Below are positions 1 through 5,126 of a DNA stretch of 5,126 bases, piece after piece; position 1 is the stretch's first letter, and the number at the start of each line of letters is the position of its first letter. A program made the position numbers and the translations under genes. Origin of the DNA: an uncultured Flavobacteriales bacterium (GTDB lineage Bacteria > Bacteroidota > Bacteroidia > Flavobacteriales_D > Crocinitomicaceae); NCBI GenBank assembly GCA_903879765.1, contig CAIRMS010000039.1, positions 1-5,126 of the forward strand, in the 5' to 3' direction. Under the pieces are notes generated by a model, which worked only from the letters and a program-made list of their open reading frames with translations, made no database searches and was not told the DNA's origin.

Positions 1-1
1 A

Positions 2-226
2 CGAGCGTCACTTCAAACACAATCGTTTATTTCTGCGGCTTCCTTCCAGGAAACAACGAAAGTATTAAACGAAGCTGCAATTTCAGGTAAAGAAGACCAC
101 TTATTAGGATTGAAAGAAAACGTTATCGTTGGACACTTAATCCCAGCTGGTACAGGTGTACGTGAATACCAATCAATGATTGTTGGTTCACAAGAAGCTT
201 ACGATGAAATGCTACAAGACGCTTAA
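2..226 (+). CDS. rpoC: RNA polymerase beta' subunit, C-terminal fragment (5' end outside window)
   Basis: The last 74 codons and TAA stop of the largest RNA polymerase subunit are read in the frame starting at base 2. The hallmarks of the RpoC C-terminus are visible: SFISAASFQETT at fragment residues 8-19, LNEAAISGKEDHL at 22-34, then GLKENVIVGHLIPAGTG at 36-52. From family knowledge this part lies at the clamp base near switch region 1, and the end of beta' contacts the omega subunit. The tail after PAGTG (VREYQSMIVGSQEAYDEMLQDA, split here as VREYQSMIVGS and QEAYDEMLQDA) differs from the basic proteobacterial tail and ends in acidic residues, which fits Bacteroidota. The gene is normally transcribed with rpoB upstream, outside this window. 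It is intact as far as seen and ends 20 nt before a strong hairpin terminator. Identification is secure. Confidence 0.96.
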   Translation, partial: RASLQTQSFISAASFQETTKVLNEAAISGKEDHLLGLKENVIVGHLIPAGTGVREYQSMIVGSQEAYDEMLQDA

Positions 227-246
227 TCGAAAGAGAAAATAAAGGG

Positions 247-277
247 AAAGGATGATCGAAAGGTCATCCTTTTTTTT
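247..277 (+). terminator. Rho-independent terminator of rpoC, possibly bidirectional
   Basis: A perfect 9-bp arm (AAAGGATGA at 247-255 with TCATCCTTT at 264-272) is extended by a T-G wobble and a C-G pair that closes a GAAA tetraloop (258-261). A run of eight T follows at 270-277. This is a textbook intrinsic terminator, 20 nt after the rpoC stop. Its last T bases form part of the recG stop codon (276-278, minus strand), so the convergent genes share this element. Read on the minus strand, the same hairpin is followed by an interrupted T-rich stretch (CCCTTTATTTTC). It could therefore also end the accA-recG transcript, less efficiently. Confidence 0.88.
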
Positions 278-2372
278 ATGCAATTCGGCCCCAGTTTGGA
301 CGGGATTTCAATACCTGCTGCATGCGCTGATTTAATACAATGTTTTCAGCTAATAAAAGATCTGGATCCTTTTCAAGAATCTCTCTGGCTTTTTCTCGTG
401 CCAAACTAACGATTTGACCATCCCTCGCCAAATCGGCTAATTTTAAATTCAATACACCACTTTGTTGAGTACCCATTAAATCTCCAGGTCCACGCAATTG
501 CAAATCGACTTCAGAAATCTGAAAGCCATCATTTGTCATAACCATCGTGTCCATACGCTTCATTGATTCTTTGGAAAGTTTATCTCCGGTCATCAAAATG
601 CAAAAGGATTTTTCGGCGCCTCGTCCAACACGACCACGTAATTGATGTAATTGTGAAAGTCCAAAACGCTCAGCACTTTCAATCACCATAACGGAGGCAT
701 TTGGCACATTCACACCTACTTCGATGACGGTTGTTGCCACCATAATTTGAGTTTCCGCTTTTACAAATCGTTGCATTTCTGCTTCCTTATCTGCAGGTTT
801 TAATTTTCCGTGAACCATGCTCACTTGGTATTTAGGTGCAGGAAAAGCTTCCATAATCAATTCATAACCCTCTTGAAGATTCTTGAAATCTAATTTTTCA
901 GATTCTTGAATCAAGGGATAAACAATGTAGATTTGTCTTCCAATTGTAATTTGCTCCTGAATAAATTGTAACAATTTTGGACGATGATTTTCTCTTCTAT
1001 GGATTGTCTGAATGGGTTTTCGTCCCGGAGGTAATTCATCGATGATAGAAACATCTAAATCACCATAAAAAGTCATGGCTAAGGTTCTCGGAATCGGCGT
1101 TGCCGTCATAATTAAGACATGTGGTGGCGTGGAATTTTTCCCCCACATTTTTGAACGTTGCGCGACACCAAAGCGATGTTGCTCGTCGATGACAACAATG
1201 CCTAAATTGGAAAATTGAACAACATCCTCTAACAATGCATGGGTTCCAATTAACAAATGAATGGATCCATTTTGAAGTCCTTCATGGATTTCAGTTCTTC
1301 TGGCTTTTTTCGTTGAACCAGTTAATAAGGCAATTTCGATCGGTAGATCCCCGACTAATTCACGAAGTGATTCGTAATGTTGTGTCGCTAGAATTTCTGT
1401 TGGTGCCATCAGTGCTCCTTGAAAACCATTATCGATTCCCATAAGGATTGTCAATAAAGCAACAAGTGTTTTTCCACTCCCAACATCTCCTTGTAAAAGT
1501 CGATTCATGTGCTCACCATGCAAAAAGTCTTTTCGAATTTCTTTTAAAACTCTTTTTTGTGCATTTGTTAACTCAAAGGGTAAGTATTTTGTATAAAATG
1601 TATTGAAAAGGCTACCTAATTCTGAAAAGATGAATCCTTTCATTTTTTTTGCGCGAATTTCCTTTCGGAGTAATAATTCTAGTTGTAAAAAGAACAATTC
1701 CTCAAATTTGAGGCGATAGCGCGCTTGCTTATATTCTACTTCATTTTTAGGAGCATGAATGGAAAAATAAGCTTGTTCTTTAGAAATTAGGTGAAGTTCT
1801 TCTGTCAGGTAATCCGGAAGAACTTCCTGGATTTGATTTCTTATTTGAGGAAGAAGTCCTTGGATGATTTTTCCAATTCCCTTCGCATTTAATCCCTTAA
1901 CATTCAGCTTTTCCGTAGAAGGATACATCGCTTGTAAACCAAGATCTGTCGATTGCTCACCCCACTTAGTTAGCTCTGGATGAGGAATGGTCCATTGTTG
2001 ATTGTATGCTTTAGGTTTTCCAAAGAGAAGATACGTTTCTCCAACGCGCAAATTGGCTTTAAGCCATTGAATACCTTGAAACCAAATCAATTCTACTGTT
2101 CCTGAATTGTCTTCAAAACGCGCGGTAAGTTTGCGGTGACGACCAGTTCCAACTTCACCAATATAGGTGATTTTTCCTTTTAATTGCAGGTAATTATCCA
2201 CCAAATGAATATCCCTTATCTCATGAAATACAGATCGGTCTTGGTAACGAAAAGGAAAGTGATTGAGGATGTCACGAAAAGTGAAAATCCCTAATTCTGT
2301 TTGTAAAGTGGCTGCACGTTGTGGTCCAACACCTTTCAAATATTCTATGGGTGTGGATAACAAGTCTGTCAT
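276..2372 (-). CDS. recG: ATP-dependent DNA helicase RecG
   Basis: This is a complete 698-residue protein, close to the E. coli length of about 693. RecG is a monomeric superfamily 2 helicase that binds branched DNA, regresses stalled replication forks and migrates Holliday junctions. The N-terminus has a helix-hairpin-helix-like LKGVGPQRA (12-20) and PFRYQDRS (40-47), followed by the wedge OB-fold (roughly 60-150) that splits the fork. Helicase motifs follow in order: Q-motif-like FELTNAQKRVL (266-276), Walker A GDVGSGKT (295-302), Walker B DEQH (396-399), TAT (423-425), the motif V region TTVIEVGVNVPNA (547-559) and motif VI QLRGRVGRG (577-585). The C-terminal TRG region, needed to couple ATP hydrolysis to dsDNA translocation, is present (EVDLQLRGPGDLMGTQQSG, 621-639). 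The ATG start gives the usual MTDLLSTPIEYLKG opening. It lies 20 nt after the accA stop with no Shine-Dalgarno, so co-transcription with accA is likely. No disruption is seen. Confidence 0.97.
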   Translation of the reverse strand: MTDLLSTPIEYLKGVGPQRAATLQTELGIFTFRDILNHFPFRYQDRSVFHEIRDIHLVDNYLQLKGKITYIGEVGTGRHRKLTARFEDNSGTVELIWFQGIQWLKANLRVGETYLLFGKPKAYNQQWTIPHPELTKWGEQSTDLGLQAMYPSTEKLNVKGLNAKGIGKIIQGLLPQIRNQIQEVLPDYLTEELHLISKEQAYFSIHAPKNEVEYKQARYRLKFEELFFLQLELLLRKEIRAKKMKGFIFSELGSLFNTFYTKYLPFELTNAQKRVLKEIRKDFLHGEHMNRLLQGDVGSGKTLVALLTILMGIDNGFQGALMAPTEILATQHYESLRELVGDLPIEIALLTGSTKKARRTEIHEGLQNGSIHLLIGTHALLEDVVQFSNLGIVVIDEQHRFGVAQRSKMWGKNSTPPHVLIMTATPIPRTLAMTFYGDLDVSIIDELPPGRKPIQTIHRRENHRPKLLQFIQEQITIGRQIYIVYPLIQESEKLDFKNLQEGYELIMEAFPAPKYQVSMVHGKLKPADKEAEMQRFVKAETQIMVATTVIEVGVNVPNASVMVIESAERFGLSQLHQLRGRVGRGAEKSFCILMTGDKLSKESMKRMDTMVMTNDGFQISEVDLQLRGPGDLMGTQQSGVLNLKLADLARDGQIVSLAREKAREILEKDPDLLLAENIVLNQRMQQVLKSRPNWGRIA

Positions 2373-2392
2373 GAATTCAGGTTTCTAAGGAA

Positions 2393-3346
2393 TTATTTCC
2401 AAACACCCATCTGACAGAATTTCTCAATGCGGTCTTCCACGCGTTTATCAGGATTCTGTTTCTCTAATTCTGAGATATAACCTTTGATTTTTGCTTTAAC
2501 CACTTGAAACATTTCTTCAGGATTGCGATGTGCACCGTTGGATGGTTCCGGAATGACTTCGTCAACCAGGCCGTTTTTACGCATATCTGTAGAAGTTAAC
2601 TTCAATGCATCTGCAGCTGTTTCCTTGAAGTTCCACGAACGCCATAAAATCGAAGAACAACTTTCGGGAGAAATCACGGAATACCACGTGTTTTCTAACA
2701 TCACTACTTTGTCTCCAACGCCAATTCCAAGGGCACCACCTGATGCTCCTTCTCCAATGATGATACAAATAACAGGAACTTTCAAGCGCATCATTTCGTA
2801 GATGTTACGAGCAATTGCTTCACCTTGTCCGCGTTCTTCTGCTTCCAATCCAGGAAAAGCTCCTGGTGTATCAATAAATGTAATGATTGGTTTATTGAAT
2901 TTTTCGGCTAATTTCATTAGTCGAAGCGCTTTTCTATAACCTTCAGGATTCGGCATTCCAAAATTACGGTATTGACGCATTTTTGTATTGATTCCTTTTT
3001 GTTGTCCAATAAGCATAACACTTTTGCCATCAATCATCCCAAAACCTCCAACCATGGCTTTGTCGTCTTTCACACTGCGGTCACCGTGCAATTCGATAAA
3101 TTGTCCGTTTGTAAGTGCATCAATGTAAGCGAGGGTATAAGGTCTATCTGGATGTCTTGAAAGTTGTACGCGTTGCCAAGGGGTAAGTCCTGAAAACACC
3201 TCCTTCGTTTTTTCTTGTAACACTTGCTCTAATTCAGCAAGTTGCTCTGACATATCCACATTCGTGGTTTCACCAAGTTCTTTGGTTTGAGCAATTTGTT
3301 CCTCCAAGGATTTTAATGGTTCTTCAAAGTCAAGATACGTAGACAT
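2393..3346 (-). CDS. accA: Acetyl-CoA carboxylase, carboxyltransferase subunit alpha
   Basis: This complete 317-residue protein (E. coli AccA is 319) is one half of the carboxyltransferase. With AccD it forms an alpha2beta2 enzyme in the cytoplasm that moves CO2 from biotinyl-AccB to acetyl-CoA, making malonyl-CoA for fatty acid synthesis. The N-terminus opens with LDFEEPLKSLEEQI (5-18), a helical region typical of AccA. RHPDRPYTLAYID (64-76), FIELHGDR (83-90) and a crotonase-like core follow. The core includes FIDTPGAFPG (157-166), the glycine-rich EGASGGALG (199-207), whose backbone amides in this family form an oxyanion hole, and SPESCSSILWR (226-236). All family landmarks are present, so the enzyme should be active. 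The start gives the expected N-terminus, and a -7-like element lies about 20 nt upstream. The gene leads an apparent two-gene unit with recG and is divergent from ispE. AccB, AccC and AccD must be encoded elsewhere. Confidence 0.97.
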   Translation of the reverse strand: MSTYLDFEEPLKSLEEQIAQTKELGETTNVDMSEQLAELEQVLQEKTKEVFSGLTPWQRVQLSRHPDRPYTLAYIDALTNGQFIELHGDRSVKDDKAMVGGFGMIDGKSVMLIGQQKGINTKMRQYRNFGMPNPEGYRKALRLMKLAEKFNKPIITFIDTPGAFPGLEAEERGQGEAIARNIYEMMRLKVPVICIIIGEGASGGALGIGVGDKVVMLENTWYSVISPESCSSILWRSWNFKETAADALKLTSTDMRKNGLVDEVIPEPSNGAHRNPEEMFQVVKAKIKGYISELEKQNPDKRVEDRIEKFCQMGVWK

Positions 3347-3365
3347 AATTTCTAAATTGAGTAGA

Positions 3366-3373
3366 CAAAGTTA
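3366..3373 (-). promoter_or_regulatory. Candidate -7 promoter element for accA-recG
   Basis: On the minus strand this reads TAACTTTG, a full match to the Bacteroidota -7 consensus TAnnTTTG. It ends 19 nt before the accA ATG, which would give a short leader of roughly 10-15 nt. The -33 position, 19-21 nt further upstream, has no good TTTG, only AT-rich sequence such as AATG. Support therefore rests on the -7 box and its position alone. Confidence 0.5.
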
Positions 3374-3407
3374 ATTGATTTTCTGACACCATCATTTCCA
3401 TTTAGTA

Positions 3408-3442
3408 TTTGCAGAAAAGTTCAGTTGAAAAAACTACATTTG
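3408..3442 (+). promoter_or_regulatory. Candidate Bacteroidota-type promoter for ispE
   Basis: TTTG at 3408-3411 (-33-like) and TACATTTG at 3435-3442 (a full match to TAnnTTTG) are separated by 23 nt, slightly longer than the usual 19-21. The -7 element ends only 4 nt before the ispE ATG at 3447, so transcription would begin at or next to the start codon. It could instead be a chance match, with the true promoter further upstream. Confidence 0.45.
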
Positions 3443-3446
3443 TTTT

Positions 3447-4262
3447 ATGATTTTATATCCTCCAGCGAAGATAAACCTTGGATTAAACATACTCCGTAAA
3501 AGGGAAGATGGATATCACGACATTGACTCATGCATGGTGGAGATTCCATTTACGGACATTCTTGAAGTGACGATGTCGGATTCTTTTGAATTTCTTCAAA
3601 CGGGAATTGAGATCAGTGGAGGAGGAACTAATTTATGTGAGAAGGCATATCAACTACTTCAAAATGAATTTGACATTGGTCCTGTTCGCATCCATTTAAG
3701 AAAGCAAATTCCAGTTGGTGCTGGACTTGGGGGTGGATCTGCTGATGCTACCTATACGCTTCTGGCATTAAATCATCTGTTTGATTTGCAACTTTCTATT
3801 CAAAAACTCAAAGAATTATCTGCTGAATTAGGAAGCGATTGTCCCTTTTTCGTGGAAGGATTGCCGCAGATCGCTCAGGGTAAAGGAGAAATTCTGGCAC
3901 CTGTAGAATTGGATTTGTCTGATCTTTACATGGTACTATTGAATACAGGGATTCATGTTGGAACAAAAGAAGCTTATGACGGAGTTTCGGTAGGAGTGAA
4001 TACCGTTACGATTGAAGAAATCGTACAAAAACCTATTGAAAAATGGAAAGACTTATTAAAAAATGATTTCGAAACATCTGTTTTTCAACGATACCCAGAA
4101 ATTCAAACATTAAAAGAATCACTCTATCAATCTGGGGCGATTTACGCAGCTATGTCGGGCTCTGGATCTAGTGTTTTTGGGCTATTCACCAATAAAGTCG
4201 CAGCAATGAATTTCAATACCACCCATCTTATCTACAAAGGACGGTTTAAAAAACTCCTTTAG
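3447..4262 (+). CDS. ispE: 4-diphosphocytidyl-2-C-methyl-D-erythritol kinase
   Basis: This complete 271-residue GHMP-family kinase catalyses the ATP-dependent phosphorylation of 4-diphosphocytidyl-2-C-methyl-D-erythritol at the 2-hydroxyl. That is the fourth step of the MEP route to IPP and DMAPP, in the cytoplasm. PPAKINLGLNI (5-15) carries the conserved lysine K8 and DGYHDI (21-26) is the family substrate-loop motif. PVGAGLGGGSADAT (89-102) is the glycine-rich ATP-phosphate loop. GSDCPFF (129-135) holds the catalytic aspartate D131. The C-terminal GHMP motif AMSGSGSSVFGLF is at 235-247. The length is a little shorter than E. coli IspE (about 283), as is common in Bacteroidota. The ATG start is fixed by the conserved N-terminus, since starting later would remove K8. 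There is no Shine-Dalgarno. The gene appears monocistronic, divergent from accA. Its presence implies that this organism makes isoprenoids by the MEP pathway. Confidence 0.96.
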   Translation: MILYPPAKINLGLNILRKREDGYHDIDSCMVEIPFTDILEVTMSDSFEFLQTGIEISGGGTNLCEKAYQLLQNEFDIGPVRIHLRKQIPVGAGLGGGSADATYTLLALNHLFDLQLSIQKLKELSAELGSDCPFFVEGLPQIAQGKGEILAPVELDLSDLYMVLLNTGIHVGTKEAYDGVSVGVNTVTIEEIVQKPIEKWKDLLKNDFETSVFQRYPEIQTLKESLYQSGAIYAAMSGSGSSVFGLFTNKVAAMNFNTTHLIYKGRFKKLL

Positions 4263-4284
4263 AAATTTATAAAGTATTTCTTTA
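4261..4284 (+). terminator. ispE: Weak hairpin after ispE, possible terminator
   Basis: AGAAAT (4261-4266) pairs with ATTTCT (4276-4281) around a 9-nt loop, followed by a short T-rich stretch. The stem is only 6 bp with a single G-C pair, and it starts inside the ispE stop codon, so it is a poor intrinsic terminator. Its 3' arm overlaps the possible -33 box of the next gene. It may be a by-product of AT-rich sequence. Confidence 0.25.
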
Positions 4285-4308
4285 ATTCCAATTTTCTTTA
4301 TATTTTTG
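4277..4308 (+). promoter_or_regulatory. Candidate Bacteroidota-type promoter for the secreted-protein gene
   Basis: TATTTTTG (4301-4308) matches the -7 consensus TAnnTTTG. TTTC (4277-4280) lies 20 nt upstream, a three-of-four match to the -33 TTTG at the expected spacing. Transcription would start near 4314, giving a leader of about 45 nt before the ATG at 4359. The leader is AT-rich, with A runs just before the start codon and no Shine-Dalgarno, as is usual for highly expressed Bacteroidota genes. Confidence 0.5.
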
Positions 4309-4358
4309 AAGTTGTCAATCTGACACTAAGTATTTTTTAACCTTTTAAAAATTGAACT

Positions 4359-5126
4359 ATGAAAAAAATGTTTACTTTTTTAGCTACTGTATTTATTAGT
4401 GTAGCGTCTTACGCGCAGTTTCCTGCGGTAGGTATTATCGGATCTGCGGTTCCACCGTACGATTGGTCTGTGGATGTTCCAATGCAAACGTTGGATGGAA
4501 ACATCTATGCTGGTGTTGTTACATGTGTTGCTGGTGAAGCGAAATTTCGTCAAGATGCAGGATGGGCAATTAACTGGGGTGCAGCAACTTTTCCAGCAGG
4601 ATTAGGAGTGCAAGACGGAGCAAATATTCCAGTTCCAGCTGGAACATATTTGGTGATTTTTGATCGTACTACAGGTGCGTACAATTTCCAAACAGATTAC
4701 ACTGTTACTTACCAAGTTGATATTACTGGTTATTTAGCTGGTGGAGCAACATTGGCTGCTAACGGAATTCGTGTTGGTGGTACATTTGGAACAAACCAAG
4801 GTTCAGTTGCAGCTGGTCCAATGGTAGATTGGTCTCCATCTGATGCTAACTCAGCAATGACAGACTTAGGAAACAACATCTGGTCAATCGAGGTAACTTA
4901 CCCTGTTTCTACCTTACAAGGTACACAAACGTACAAATTTGTAAATGGTGACTGGGGAACAAACGAAGGTACAGATCCGTTAAACACAATTGCTGTTGAT
5001 GGTTGTGGTACTGATGACGGTGCTGGAAACATCAACCGTAGCTACACATTATTACCAGGAACTGTATGTTATGTTTGGGATGCATGTACTGCATGTGGTG
5101 GATCTAACGTTGCTGAAAACGTGATC
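4359..5126 (+). CDS. Exported protein with SusE/SusF-like and starch-binding-like modules, 3' end missing
   Basis: An open frame of 256 codons runs off the window without a stop. The start MKKMFTFLATVFISVASYAQ is a clear Sec signal peptide: lysines at 2-3, a hydrophobic core at 4-16 and probable cleavage after A19 (SYA before Q20). There is no lipobox cysteine, so it is not a lipoprotein. Residues 22-110 (IIGSAVPPYDWSVD, AKFRQDAGWAINWG, PVPAGTYLVIFDRTTGAYNF) resemble the repeated beta-sandwich of SusE/SusF-type outer-membrane glycan-binding proteins. Residues 117-246 (TYQVDITGY, NNIWSIEVTYP, TYKFVNGDWGTNEG, then CYVWDACTAC) resemble the CBM20/CBM48-like module common in Bacteroidota secreted proteins. 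Several exposed-type tryptophans (36, 69, 73, 175, 199) could contact sugar. Five cysteines (56, 216, 237, 243, 246) cluster near the end and could form disulfides outside the cytoplasm. The last visible residues, GGSNVAENVI, look like a linker into a type IX secretion sorting domain, which is not in view. The specific ligand is unknown. Confidence 0.85.
   Translation, partial: MKKMFTFLATVFISVASYAQFPAVGIIGSAVPPYDWSVDVPMQTLDGNIYAGVVTCVAGEAKFRQDAGWAINWGAATFPAGLGVQDGANIPVPAGTYLVIFDRTTGAYNFQTDYTVTYQVDITGYLAGGATLAANGIRVGGTFGTNQGSVAAGPMVDWSPSDANSAMTDLGNNIWSIEVTYPVSTLQGTQTYKFVNGDWGTNEGTDPLNTIAVDGCGTDDGAGNINRSYTLLPGTVCYVWDACTACGGSNVAENVI

Noticed and set aside
1235..1444. 69-residue plus-strand open frame opposite recG
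   Set aside because: It lies entirely inside the conserved recG helicase core on the other strand, has no recognisable domain or start signal, and is explained as a shadow frame.
2389..2400. Near-palindrome GGAATTATTTCC spanning the accA stop codon
   Set aside because: Only a 4-bp GGAA/TTCC pairing around a 4-nt loop. It is too short and AT-rich to call a terminator or operator.
2523..3160. Three short open frames (2523-2801 plus, 2577-2768 minus, 2972-3160 plus) inside accA
   Set aside because: All are in other frames of a clearly coding, highly conserved gene. Their translations look like low-quality shadow sequence.
4335..4352. T-run/A-run inverted repeat in the leader of the secreted-protein gene
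   Set aside because: Pure A-T pairing in an AT-rich leader is expected by chance, and A-rich sequence before the ATG is the usual Bacteroidota start context. There is no evidence for a riboswitch or attenuator.
1..5126. Search for CRISPR repeats, tRNA or rRNA genes, insertion sequences, integrase sites, toxin-antitoxin or defence genes
   Set aside because: None was seen by reading both strands. Nearly all of the sequence is accounted for by five genes and short intergenic regions, none longer than 100 bp.

Overview
The window looks like ordinary chromosomal DNA from a member of the Bacteroidota, most likely a flavobacterium-like organism (Flavobacteriales; a Crocinitomicaceae/Fluviicola-type genus is only a guess). 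Four things point there. The start sites lack Shine-Dalgarno sequences. The intergenic regions carry TAnnTTTG-type -7 promoter elements. The conserved proteins have Bacteroidota-style N-termini. The window ends in a secreted protein whose modules resemble SusE/SusF-type and starch-binding-like domains. Base composition is moderately AT-rich, with no obvious break between genes.

Layout from left to right: (1) the last 74 codons of rpoC (RNA polymerase beta' subunit, + strand), closed by a strong GNRA-loop hairpin terminator; (2) converging on it, a minus-strand pair transcribed accA then recG, with 20 nt between them (acetyl-CoA carboxylase carboxyltransferase alpha subunit and the branch-migrating DNA helicase RecG); (3) a 100-bp divergent promoter region between accA and ispE with a -7 element facing each way; (4) ispE (+ strand), a complete enzyme of the MEP isoprenoid pathway, whose best promoter sits so close to the ATG that the mRNA may be leaderless; (5) a 96-bp intergenic region with a weak hairpin and a good -7 element; (6) the first 256 codons of an exported protein with two predicted beta-sandwich, carbohydrate-binding-like modules, cut by the window edge just where a C-terminal secretion/sorting domain might begin.

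The genes do not form one pathway. AccA and IspE both start lipid-type biosynthesis (malonyl-CoA for fatty acids, isoprenoid precursors) and share a divergent regulatory region. RecG handles stalled forks and recombination intermediates and appears to ride on the accA transcript. RpoC is core transcription machinery. I see no mobile element, CRISPR array, tRNA, rRNA or defence cassette, and no convincing novel system. The most interesting items are the possible leaderless ispE transcript and the truncated secreted protein.
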